Translations under genes and position numbers: made by a program
Notes under the pieces: generated by a model
Database searches by the model: none
The model's input: the letters and a program-made list of their open reading frames with translations, nothing else
What the model was told of the DNA's origin: nothing
In this document: positions 9,008 to 17,171 of the stretch, one piece after another
Layout of the letters: every line of letters starts with the position of its first letter
How positions within the stretch are numbered: position 1 is the first letter of the stretch
Assembly (NCBI GenBank): GCA_022041995.1
Contig: CP074381.1
Span: 3,224,001-3,288,000, forward strand
Reading direction: 5' to 3'
Origin: Cupriavidus necator
Lineage (GTDB): Bacteria; Pseudomonadota; Gammaproteobacteria; Burkholderiales; Burkholderiaceae
Length of the DNA: 64,000 bases

Positions 9008-10180
9008 GTGGCGGCCTCGACCCAGCCAGACTCGTACGAACACTTGAGACCCGCCCAGCCTTCGCAGCGCCTGCGCATTGCCTATCTGATCACCAATTCG
9101 GAGATCGGGGGCGCCCAATCGCATGTCGGCGATCTGTTGCAATCAATGCAGGGCCGCGCCGAAACGGTCTTGCTCGCAGGCGGCGATGGGCCGCTGTTCG
9201 ATATTGCCGCCCGCGCTGGTGCCGAAACCAGGCGGCTGACCCGGCTGGACAACGCCCTATCCCCCTGGCGCGCCGTCACGGCCTTGCACGAGCTGGTGCA
9301 CGCGCTGAAGTCAGCGGCACCCGACCTGATCCATGTACACAGCGCCAAAGCGGGCGCGCTTGGCCGCATTGCCGGCCTGCGGCTGGGATTACCCGTGGTC
9401 TACACGGTCCACGGTTTTGCCTTCAAACCCGAAGCCCCCTGGCGCCAACGGCTGGCCGCGCGCGCGGCGGAATGGCTGCTGGCACCGCTGGCATCGCGCG
9501 TGATCTGCGTTGCCGAGGCCGAGCGCCGGCTTGCCAGCTCACTGCCAGTCCCCGCAGACCGGATTGCAGTGATCCCCAATGGCATTCCGGACACGGCGCA
9601 TCGCGCCGCCCCCCAGGCCCCGCTGCGCAGGCTGGTGATGGTCGCACGCTTTGCCGCGCCGAAACGCCCCGATGCGGTCATCCGCGCCTTTGCGCGAGCC
9701 AACCTGCGCGATTGCGAACTGGTGCTGGCCGGCGACGGCCCACAGCGAACGGCCATGGAACAACTTGCGCAGCAGCTAGCACCCGGGCGCGTTCGTTTTC
9801 CGGGCAACGTGGCAGACATCCCCGCCCTGCTGGCATCCGCGCAGGCTTTCGTGCTGGCCTCGGACCATGAGGGCTTTCCGCTGTCTGTGCTCGAAGCCAT
9901 GCGCGCTGGCCTGCCCGTGACCGCCTCGGACCTGCCTGGCATTCGCGAGCAGATCGGGCACAACAGCCATGGCTTGCTGGTCGACCACGACGATGAGTCC
10001 GAATTCTCGGCGGCGCTGGAAGCGCTGGCCTCAGACTCCGCCCTGCGCGGCGCCCTCGGCAGTGCCGCGCGCCGCCGATGGGAACAACACTATGGCCTGG
10101 ACCAAATGACCGAGGCAACCTGGTCCGTCTATCGCGATGCGCTGGCAAGCAATCCACGCGGCGCCAGCCTGCCCACATGA
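9008..10180 (+). CDS. Glycosyltransferase family 4
   Basis: GT-B fold retaining glycosyltransferase, 390 aa, first gene of a tightly coupled polysaccharide operon. Seen: IAYLITNSEIGGAQSHVGDL at the N-terminal acceptor domain; LIHVHSAKAGALGRIAGL; VIPNGIPD at the interdomain linker; LVMVARFAAPKRPDAVIRAF; and the donor-site E-x7-E motif in SDHEGFPLSVLEAMRAGLP. The GTG at 9008 is the furthest-upstream start in this frame and leaves about 20 residues ahead of the conserved fold. Its stop overlaps the next ATG (ATGA). It likely adds an early sugar on the lipid carrier primed by the following gene; specificity is unknown. Confidence 0.88.
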   Translation: MAASTQPDSYEHLRPAQPSQRLRIAYLITNSEIGGAQSHVGDLLQSMQGRAETVLLAGGDGPLFDIAARAGAETRRLTRLDNALSPWRAVTALHELVHALKSAAPDLIHVHSAKAGALGRIAGLRLGLPVVYTVHGFAFKPEAPWRQRLAARAAEWLLAPLASRVICVAEAERRLASSLPVPADRIAVIPNGIPDTAHRAAPQAPLRRLVMVARFAAPKRPDAVIRAFARANLRDCELVLAGDGPQRTAMEQLAQQLAPGRVRFPGNVADIPALLASAQAFVLASDHEGFPLSVLEAMRAGLPVTASDLPGIREQIGHNSHGLLVDHDDESEFSAALEALASDSALRGALGSAARRRWEQHYGLDQMTEATWSVYRDALASNPRGASLPT

Positions 10181-11499
10181 TGAACACAAAGCCCGACAGC
10201 CTGCGCCATCATGCACTGCGCGGCCGCATCGGCGGCTCCGAGACCGTGCGCCGCGTGAGCCGGATGCTGACGTGGGCGGTGCTCGGCCTGGCATTGTTTG
10301 CCATCAGCGCGATATTCGCCGAGATGGCCCATCGCGCGGGCTTCGTCACCTATGTGTTCACGCGCACGCTGCTATGGTCGGTTGTGCCGTACCTGTGCGC
10401 GTTCATGTTGCTCAGCCGCTCGCTGCACCTGCCGGCCATGGAAGGCAACAGCCTGGCCGGGCTGGCGGTCACGCTGCCCTTCTGCGGGCTGCTTTTTTGC
10501 TTTGCCGCGTTCCATATCGAGTATTCACGCGGTGCCCTGTTGCTGGCGTACCTCATCACACTGACCTGGGTCTGGGCCGGTTACCGCCGCTTTGTGCAGA
10601 ACTACGTGCCGCTGTTCGGCTATACCGATCCGCAGACATTGACACAACTCGAGGCCATACTCGCCATGCCCGGCGCGGCACCACCAGCCCGCATCCGCTT
10701 CGAGCCGATCGGATCGCTGGAAGACGCAAGGCATTTCGACGGGCTGATGGTGGAGCGCAGCGCCACCGGCGACCCGGAACGCACCCGTCTGTTGGCGCAC
10801 TACAAGATGAGCCATGTGCGGATGTATTCGGTGGAGCGCGTCGGCGAGATGCTAACCGGCCGCGTCGGTCTGGCACATATCGATGAGAACTTCCTGGACG
10901 ACTACGCAGCCCATTACATGTACGGCTACCTGAAGCGTGCGGTCGACATGGTGACCGTCCTTTGCCTGGCCCCGCTTGCCATGCCGTTGGCCCTCGCCGT
11001 TGCACTCGCGATCCGGCTGGAGTCACCTGGCGGTGCCATCTTCCGCCAGCAGCGTGTCGGCCTCTTCGGCAAGCCCTTCGTAATGCTGAAGTTCCGCAGC
11101 ATGGGCGTCGACAGCAGCGCGCCTGCCATGTTCGCCGCGCGCCGCGATCCTCGGGTCACGCGTGTCGGGCGGGTCATCCGCAAGTACCGGCTGGATGAGA
11201 TTCCCCAGCTTTGGAATGTGCTGCTGGGGCATATGAGCCTGATAGGCCCGCGGCCAGAGCAGGCGCCGATGGTCGAGGAGTTCTCTGAGACCATCGCTTA
11301 CTACCCGTACCGGCACCTGGTGCGGCCCGGGCTGTCGGGGTGGGCGCAGGTGCAGCAGGGGTATGCCGGCAGTCGTGAAGAGACTGTGACCAAGCTTAGC
11401 TATGACTTGTACTACGTCAAGCATTGCTCGCTGGCCCTCGACTTGCTGATTGCGGTAAAGACGCTGCGCACCCTCGCGACCGGCTACGGGGCACGCTGA
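10177..11499 (+). CDS. Polyprenyl-phosphate sugar-1-phosphate transferase (WcaJ/WbaP-like initiating enzyme)
   Basis: Initiating sugar transferase, 440 aa. It moves a hexose-1-phosphate from a UDP-sugar onto undecaprenyl phosphate in the inner membrane. Seen: N-terminal hydrophobic block of four to five segments (about residues 25-145); a cytoplasmic linker; then the bacterial sugar transferase domain beginning at YLKRAVDMV with a membrane re-entrant segment, FRQQRVGLFGKPFVMLKFRS, the Asp-Glu dyad in YRLDEIPQLWNVL, and GPRPEQ followed by RPGLSGWAQV. That is the full PHPT signature set. ATG 10177 overlaps the previous stop. A second, unrelated initiating enzyme (WecA-like) is at 22.7-23.8 kb. 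Confidence 0.9.
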   Translation: MMNTKPDSLRHHALRGRIGGSETVRRVSRMLTWAVLGLALFAISAIFAEMAHRAGFVTYVFTRTLLWSVVPYLCAFMLLSRSLHLPAMEGNSLAGLAVTLPFCGLLFCFAAFHIEYSRGALLLAYLITLTWVWAGYRRFVQNYVPLFGYTDPQTLTQLEAILAMPGAAPPARIRFEPIGSLEDARHFDGLMVERSATGDPERTRLLAHYKMSHVRMYSVERVGEMLTGRVGLAHIDENFLDDYAAHYMYGYLKRAVDMVTVLCLAPLAMPLALAVALAIRLESPGGAIFRQQRVGLFGKPFVMLKFRSMGVDSSAPAMFAARRDPRVTRVGRVIRKYRLDEIPQLWNVLLGHMSLIGPRPEQAPMVEEFSETIAYYPYRHLVRPGLSGWAQVQQGYAGSREETVTKLSYDLYYVKHCSLALDLLIAVKTLRTLATGYGAR

Positions 11500-12632
11500 T
11501 GGGTGCGGCTGGCGAGTTCGCCGTGCAGCGGCCACTGCGCATCCTGATCATCACCACAGGCCTGAAGCTAGGCGGCGCGGAGCAGCAGATCGCCGCCCTT
11601 GCACGCACCTTCGTGGCGCTCGGCAACGAGGTCGCCATCCTCAGTCTCACCAAAGGCCAGGAAATCGACCTGCCCCCCGACGTCGGCGTGACCGAACTGA
11701 ACATGCGCAAGACGCCACTGTCGATGCTTGGGGCGCTGCGCAAAGCGCGGCAACTTGTGCACCAATGGCACCCGGACGTGATCCATGCCCACATGGTCCA
11801 CGCCAACCTTTTCGCACGCGCGCTGGCAAGGACCGGGCACATGCCGCCAGTCATCTGCTCCGCCCACAGCGCGCGCGAAGGCGGCCGGTTGCGCGCCCTC
11901 GCCTACCGCGCCACGGACCGATGGTGCGCCCTGACGACCCACGTGAGCGAAGCCGGCAGACAGGCGATGGTGGCAAGCGGCGCGGTGCCGGACGGGCGTG
12001 TGATCGTAATGCCTAATGGCATCGATACCACCCGCTTTCGCCCGGATAGCGCTTCGCGCGAACGCACGCGCTGTGACCTGGGACTCGGCCCTGACGACGT
12101 GCTGGTTCTGAACGTCGGCCGTCTGGTCCCGGAGAAGGATCAGACCACGCTGATCGAGGCTTTCAGCGAAGTGAGCCGTCTCATACCGAAGGCCAGACTG
12201 ATGATTGCCGGCGACGGCCCGCTGCGTGCCGAACTGGCGAGCCAGATTGAAAAGCATGGGTTGAATCATGCTGTGCTGTTGGCCGGCGTCAGGAGAGACA
12301 TTCCGGAGCTTTTGCAAGCTGCCGATGTTTTCGTGCTGTCGTCGCGAATCGAAGGCATGCCGCTTGCCGTAGCCGAAGCGCTGGCCAGCGGCCTGCCCGT
12401 GGTGGCCACCGACGCAGCAGGCGTATCGGAGCTAGCCAGCAGCACCGCCACGCTGACGCCTATCGGGGACGCGTATGCCCTGACGCGCGCCCTGCGCGAC
12501 ACCATCGCCCGGCTGCCGGGAACCCAGTCCGAACGAGACCACCGCCGCCAGCAGATTGTCAGCCGGTTCGATGTGGCAGCGGTGGCGCAGCTATGGCTGG
12601 CGCAGTACGGAAAACTGAAGGAAGAACGCTGA
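11499..12632 (+). CDS. Glycosyltransferase family 4
   Basis: GT-B glycosyltransferase, 377 aa. Seen: IITTGLKLGGAEQQIAALA at the N-terminal glycine-rich loop; VIHAHMVHANLFARALA; VMPNGIDTTRF; NVGRLVPEKDQTTLIEAF; and the E-x7-E donor motif in SSRIEGMPLAVAEALASGLP. ATG 11499 shares bases with the TGA of the initiating transferase (TGATG), which fixes the start. It sits between the lipid-carrier priming gene and a flippase and so should extend the same repeat unit. Sugar identity unknown. Confidence 0.88.
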   Translation: MGAAGEFAVQRPLRILIITTGLKLGGAEQQIAALARTFVALGNEVAILSLTKGQEIDLPPDVGVTELNMRKTPLSMLGALRKARQLVHQWHPDVIHAHMVHANLFARALARTGHMPPVICSAHSAREGGRLRALAYRATDRWCALTTHVSEAGRQAMVASGAVPDGRVIVMPNGIDTTRFRPDSASRERTRCDLGLGPDDVLVLNVGRLVPEKDQTTLIEAFSEVSRLIPKARLMIAGDGPLRAELASQIEKHGLNHAVLLAGVRRDIPELLQAADVFVLSSRIEGMPLAVAEALASGLPVVATDAAGVSELASSTATLTPIGDAYALTRALRDTIARLPGTQSERDHRRQQIVSRFDVAAVAQLWLAQYGKLKEER

Positions 12633-13881
12633 TGCGCCGCAGAGTCGCAGGCAATCTGCTATGGATGCTGGCCGACCGAGGCCTGCAGGTGGCCGTGGGA
12701 ATCGGCGTCGTAGCCATGCTGGCACGCGCGCTCGGCGCCGAGGGGTTCGGGCATTTCCAGTATGCACAGTCGCTGGTGTTTATCGCGGCGTCCATTCCAT
12801 TGATCTGTTCTGCCGAAGTCGTGGTGCCACGGCTCGTCGCCCGACCAGATCCAGAGGCCATGCACGCGCTGCTCGCCCATGCCTTTGCGATCCGCCTGAC
12901 CGCAGGCCTTGCCGGCTATGCGCTGATGTGCGCCTACCTGGCATTCACACAACAGCCGGCAGACACATGGATCCCCGCAGCCATCCTCGGCACGGCCATC
13001 ATGCTGCGCGAACCGTTCGGCGTGGTCATCGCGTGGATGCAGGCGCGTACGCATAACCGGCCGAACGTAGTCTTCAACCTCATTGCATTGGCTGCCAAGG
13101 CCGGGCTGATTGGTGCACTGTTCTTTAGCGGAGTCAATCTTGTACCCGCCTATGCAACGGCATTTGCCATCGAACCGCTGATTGCCGCTGCGCTGCTAGC
13201 CTGGTATTACCTGTCACGCGCGCCCCGTACCGTACCAACCCGCGACGCGTCGCTGACCCGAGACCTGGTGCGCGATGGGACACTGTTCTGGGTCAGCTTC
13301 ATGCTGATGGTGTGCGCTCGCCGTGCGGACCAACTGATTCTCAAGCCATCCGTGCCAATTGCGGAGCTGGGGCGTATGCCGCGACGATGCAAGTGCTGGA
13401 CAATTTTACGACTATCGCCACGATCCTGGCCGCCGGGGTTGCGCCGATATATGTTTTCGGGCAGCAGTCGGTGGGCGCGGCACGACGGAATGTGCTGCGC
13501 ATAACTGGCGGCGTGACAGCAGTCGGGCTTTGCGGGGCGATCATCCTGGCACTTTGTGCTGAATGGGTAGTTCAGTTGTTGTACGGGCAGGCGTTCGGCG
13601 AATCGGTTGTGCTGTTGCGGTTGGCTGCGCTGGCGTCGACGCTTGTTTTCGCAGATGTAGGGTTGAGTCTATTGCCGGTGTTTCTGCGCAAGCCGCGGTG
13701 GGTAGCAGTGAAGTGGGCGCTGGTGCTCGCAACGACGGTAGCGGTCGATCTCATTGCTGTACCGCGTCTGGGTGCACGCGGGGCTGTGCTGGGCTATGCC
13801 ATGGCTAATGCCGTTGCATTAATCTTTGGGTTAGCTTTGGTGCTTCGCACGCGGCCTGCAACTGCTATCGCCCCCGCATAA
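12632..13881 (+). CDS. Polysaccharide flippase (MOP superfamily, Wzx-like), frameshifted as read
   Basis: Integral membrane protein that would flip undecaprenyl-linked repeat units to the periplasm. ATG 12632 shares its A with the preceding TGA, and AGGAAG lies upstream. Residues 1-245 or so are in one frame and the last 170 or so in another. The switch falls in the G-run 13369-13372; one added G gives the continuous text AELGAYAATMQVLDNF and a protein of 416 aa, usual for Wzx. Hydrophobic segments repeat throughout, about 11-12 in total. It is the first of two flippase genes here (second at 17172). Likely consensus error rather than a real pseudogene. Confidence 0.82.
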
Positions 13882-13942
13882 GCCAGTCCATGAACCGCTG
13901 CTTGCCTGGCGAGCTGCGCGCCACAACTGGCGCCGCCTCCGG
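13865..13942 (-). pseudogene. Possible C-terminal remnant of the IS-interrupted DUF2142 gene
   Basis: Between the flippase end and the left end of the IS remnant the minus strand reads ESPEAAPVVARSSPGKQRF then MDWLMRGR and a TAG, overlapping the flippase tail. It directly abuts the IS terminus. It could be the tail of the disrupted membrane protein whose first 58 codons lie on the other side of the IS. No domain can be recognised in 26 residues, so this is inference from position and coding-like composition. Confidence 0.3.
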
Positions 13943-13951
13943 CGACTCTTA

Positions 13952-14520
13952 GAAGCTGTTGCGAAATTAATTCATGAAGGGCTTTAGCCTGCTCCAGCAA
14001 ATCAGTGAACAGGCAAGGGACAGGAAGGCGTCGTGGACATGGGCATATCGTTCGTATCGAATCTTCAGGCGTCTGAACGAGTGGAGCCAAGCAATCGAGC
14101 GCTCCACGACCCAGCGCGTTTTGCCGAGCCCACTGCCGTGTGGCGAGCCGATTTTGGCAAGCACGGGCGTGATGCCGCGCTTGCGCAAGCGCTGTCGGTG
14201 CGGCTCGGAACTGTAACCCGGTCCCCTTGGACGATTTTCGGCTTGCGCTGCGGGCGTCCGGGCTTTCCGCGAATGGGAGGAATCGCCTCGACCAGCGCAT
14301 CGAGTTGCGTGATGTCGTTGCTGTTCGCGCCGCTCAGGATGACCGCGAGCGGGATGCCTTGCGCGTCGACGATGAGGTGATGCTTGCTGCCGCAGCGTGC
14401 GCCGGTCCGTTGGGTTCGGGCCGGTTTTTTTCCCGCCAGCATGGCGCGAACCGGGGAACTGTCGACAATGGCGCGCGCCATGTCGAGTTCGCCGCGACGA
14501 CGCAATTCGGCCAGAGTATG
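13952..14520 (-). mobile_element. IS5-family insertion sequence remnant (5' half lost)
   Basis: Contains only the C-terminal half of an IS5-family DDE transposase in two frames. First part: GELDMARAIVDSSPVRAM, KHHLIVDAQGIPLAVILSG and NSNDITQLDALVEAIPPI. Second part: RGITPVLAKIGSPHGSG, GKTRWVVERSIAWLHSFRRL with the catalytic-Glu region, and RYERYAHVHDAFLSLACSL, ending with TAA at 13967. One extra base at the CCC run 14217-14219 would join them. The left terminus near GAAGCTGTTGCGAAATT (about 13952) is present; the transposase N-terminus and the right inverted repeat are missing, replaced in frame by the start of a DUF2142 gene. The element is therefore not autonomous. Confidence 0.8.
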
Positions 14521-14694
14521 AAGAATGATCTGGCCTCGGGTCAGGAGATAAGCGCGCTTGATGTGATCACGCTCATCCGGTGACCGAAGTGGCGGAACAA
14601 CTGCTGACAGCAGAAGGCTGATCAAAGAAAGGAACGCAGCAAATTGCGGCCACGCCTTCTTCGTAACAATTTCATAAACTGCGGCTAATTTCAT
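14521..14694 (-). pseudogene. DUF2142 membrane protein, 5' fragment fused in frame to the IS remnant
   Basis: The first 58 codons read as the N-terminus of a DUF2142-type polytopic membrane protein: cytoplasmic start, one hydrophobic helix (AAFLSLISLLLSAVVPPL), then SPDERDHIKRAYLLTRGQ, the conserved motif after helix 1 in that family. At about 14521 the text changes without a stop into IS5 transposase sequence, giving an in-frame chimeric ORF. The rest of the gene, normally 400-500 codons, is gone apart from a possible tail at 13865. DUF2142 genes often sit in glycan loci beside EmrE-like flippases, as here. Start ATG is 2 nt after the upstream gene's stop. Confidence 0.65.
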
Positions 14695-14696
14695 AG

Positions 14697-15038
14697 TTAA
14701 GCTCGTACCGCAACTACGATTCCTACCATGGTCAGCGAAACACCGACAAAATACTGAGCCGAAAAGCGCTCACCGAAAATCAGGTGACTCCCGATTGGCA
14801 CAAACACGAAGGCGAGAGCCATTAGCGGATAGATTCGGCCCAATTCGATCTTTTGCAAAACCCAAACCCACGCAATCGACGTGGCGCCATAGAGGCATAT
14901 TGCAGCAACGAGGGGTACGGCGCTGCTGGGGCTAAACAGGGACCCGCTAGCCGCTAGGGCCGCGGAGCTGATTTTAAATAAGACCTGTCCGATGGCCAAG
15001 CCTACAACACACAACGAGGCAACCACGTAGACAGTCAT
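14697..15038 (-). CDS. Small four-helix EamA/ArnE-F-like transporter
   Basis: 113-aa protein made almost entirely of four hydrophobic helices, separated by short loops such as WVLQKIELGRIYPL and LIFGERFSAQYF. This is the pattern of EmrE-like lipid-linked sugar flippase subunits (ArnE/ArnF, EamA family). In glycan loci such proteins move undecaprenyl-phosphate sugars used for side-branch decoration; that role here is inferred. A strong ribosome site (GGAGGT, 6 nt from the ATG) supports the start. It is followed at 2 nt by the truncated DUF2142 gene, so the pair was probably a small operon now crippled by the IS. Confidence 0.7.
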   Translation of the reverse strand: MTVYVVASLCVVGLAIGQVLFKISSAALAASGSLFSPSSAVPLVAAICLYGATSIAWVWVLQKIELGRIYPLMALAFVFVPIGSHLIFGERFSAQYFVGVSLTMVGIVVAVRA

Positions 15039-15811
15039 TAACTGACCTCCATTTTTTCTACGGTAGCGTGAAACGCAAAAAATAAATTCAGATCAATCGA
15101 GGGGACAGGGAACGGCCACCAGGTCCCGGGCACATACGCCGCAACCGCATTGCCAGCAAGCGGCTGGAGTTGGCGCGCTCCCCATGTTTTACGGGAACAA
15201 TGGCCCGGTAGGACAAGCCCAGGCCACCCGCGTCTACCCCCCATGGGATGTTGCTGACAAGCAGGCTGCTTTTTTACTTTGCGAAGGCCCTTGGTCAGCG
15301 ACGAGGGCGGGGTCTTTTAGGCTGCACATGTACTACACGAAGTGCAAGGCCGGCGCGCAACTTTGCCCCTTGGGTGTTCTGGGATTGACGACTAGTGCTC
15401 CGGCGTAAGGCACCGATCTATCTCCGAGAAGCAGCGACCGCCCTCATGGTGAGACTGCAACAAGACGCGGGTGCGCTAACCGGAAGCGCCTGTGTAGCAA
15501 GGGGAACCTCGATCGGCTGCGGTCCCCATACAAATCCGCTGGGACTGAACTGCACTATGTCTCGCGACTGACCTACCTAGCCACAAACCAGGCAGGTTCA
15601 CGTCTTGGGCCTCACCCCCGCCCGAATGAAAGTTGCGCTTTAGCTACCCACATAACGAAAAGCGCCTTCTGCTGATCGTGTAAGATATCGCAAATTTTGC
15701 ACAGATCCCGACAGTACTGTTGTAAGCTGGCCCGGAAAAGCGAAACTCTTCGGCTACCCTTTCGCGGGTAGCTGCTTACGCAACCAATATTCGCCCGCTC
15801 AAATTGAGCTA
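15039..15811. other. 773-nt stretch without a supportable gene
   Basis: Only short ORFs of at most 74 codons with no recognisable domain, composition bias or good ribosome site occur. The strip separates the leftward EamA/DUF2142 remnant genes from the rightward wzz operon, so it should hold the promoters for both. A hairpin lies at its right end (15753-15772). The base composition is closer to the following AT-richer region than to the core-LPS genes. It may contain decayed coding sequence, but I could not identify any parent gene. Confidence 0.5.
15753..15772 (+). promoter_or_regulatory. Leader hairpin with GGTAGC core upstream of wzz
   Basis: GCTACCC and GGGTAGC form a perfect 7-bp stem around a TTTCGC loop about 40 nt before the wzz start. 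No U-run follows, so it is not a typical terminator. The GGTAGCTG on its right arm resembles the core of ops/JUMPstart elements that precede polysaccharide operons in enterobacteria. The match is partial and the link to an RfaH-like factor is speculation. Confidence 0.3.
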
Positions 15812-16915
15812 TTGAAGGTAATGTATAGCCCCCCGCCCATCAAGACAGAAGAAATCAATCGCCCACCGCTACTGGATGCGCTGATTATGCTCATTAGGCA
15901 CAAGCGCGCAATAATACTGACACCTGTAGTGCTGGCAGTATTGGCTTATGGCCTGAGCCTCCTGATGACCAAGCAGTACACGGCGACACTTCGGGTGGCA
16001 CCATCCAAGAATGTGCAGACATACAGCTGGATTCTGAATAACGAGCTGGTGCTGGATCAAATTGCGGCAGAGCTGGGATTGGCGCAACATTATAGTACAG
16101 CGACTCAGACCGCTACGCGGCAAGCGATATCGGCGCACGTCAAGGTTACCGTCAACAACAAGGATGCCTATCTCGACATAATCGCGATAGATAGGGATCC
16201 GGCTTTCGCAGCAAAGGTTGCCAATACCGCAGGTCGTGCGCTGGAGAGAAATCTCTACGACATGCGGCTTCTGGATATTTCGCAATCTCGATACGCCCTC
16301 GAACTACGCTACGAGGCAGCCCAGAAGGACAAAGTTAACGCGGAAAAGCTTCTTAATTCCGCCCAGGTCCAGGATCAGCTGAAGAGGATATCTCCTTCGG
16401 ATCGCTACGGAATAGTAGCGCTTGCCGATATTCAGGCCGAGGCAACTCTTCAGGCCCAAGGAGCCACGCGCCAGGGAGGCACCTCGGATCTGGTCCAAAG
16501 CCAGATAGTCAAGATGCAGGATCAGCTCAGCAGCTTGCAGCGTTTGACGGCAGGAAAGGGCAATCATCGTGACCTATCCGATCCCGGCGCACTCGCTGCA
16601 GCGGTCACGACTCTACAGCAATACTCCTACTGGAACGCCTTGACGGAGCGCCTTAAGAGCCGCCTGGAGTTCGCTCAAAAAGAAGAAAGGGATCAGTTAA
16701 AGATCACTTGGGCTACGCAACCCGATCAGAGGTCAGGCCCGCGGCCCTTGCTACTGGCGATCTTCGCCGCTGCAGCCGGCTTGGTCGGTGCGCTCGTATA
16801 TGCATTCATTGCTGAGGGCATCGCGTCGAGTCGTACTCGGCATTCGTCAACATGGCAAGAGGTCGCACAAGAATGGCGTTCCCCCAACAATAAGCGCCGG
16901 AATGCGAGTTCCTAA
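15812..16915 (+). CDS. wzz: Wzz-type chain length determinant (polysaccharide co-polymerase)
   Basis: 367-aa inner-membrane protein regulating glycan chain length. Topology is that of Wzz: cytoplasmic N-terminus PPLLDALIMLIRHKR, first membrane helix IILTPVVLAVLAYGLSLL (about residues 34-52), a long periplasmic region of about 260 residues rich in helix-forming Gln/Ala/Lys, and a second helix PLLLAIFAAAAGLVGALVYA preceded by SGPRP. No cytoplasmic tyrosine-kinase domain is attached, so it is a Wzz rather than a Wzc. The frame opens with TTG 15812; ATG 15821 is an alternative whose GAAGGT lies too close to be ideal. Starts the rightward O-antigen block. Confidence 0.8.
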   Translation: MKVMYSPPPIKTEEINRPPLLDALIMLIRHKRAIILTPVVLAVLAYGLSLLMTKQYTATLRVAPSKNVQTYSWILNNELVLDQIAAELGLAQHYSTATQTATRQAISAHVKVTVNNKDAYLDIIAIDRDPAFAAKVANTAGRALERNLYDMRLLDISQSRYALELRYEAAQKDKVNAEKLLNSAQVQDQLKRISPSDRYGIVALADIQAEATLQAQGATRQGGTSDLVQSQIVKMQDQLSSLQRLTAGKGNHRDLSDPGALAAAVTTLQQYSYWNALTERLKSRLEFAQKEERDQLKITWATQPDQRSGPRPLLLAIFAAAAGLVGALVYAFIAEGIASSRTRHSSTWQEVAQEWRSPNNKRRNASS

Positions 16916-17171
16916 TCAGACAATGGTCTTGGAATAACTACTTCTCACTGCCAAACCAGCCCCCTTGGGTTCTCACTTAGCGGTGGACGTGAGACAAGTG
17001 TCAGCGGTCCGCCCTATTTCCGAGAGCGGGCTGCTCCCACGCCACCGGTGCGTGCATTAGCTTCGGTATCTTGAACATCGAGCAAAGGGCGCGGCCGTTC
17101 AAGATCGGAGAGCCGCCGTATCGGCCGAGCGACCGTGGCGATCCGAATGCAAACACCACATTAGCCTCAGC

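Noticed and set aside
15184..15408. Small plus-strand ORF in the gene-free strip
   Set aside because: No similarity, no ribosome site and irregular composition; not enough to call a gene.
17001..17171. Coding-like text just before the second flippase
   Set aside because: One frame reads about 45 residues without a start and ends at the flippase ATG; no family recognised, so left as spacer.
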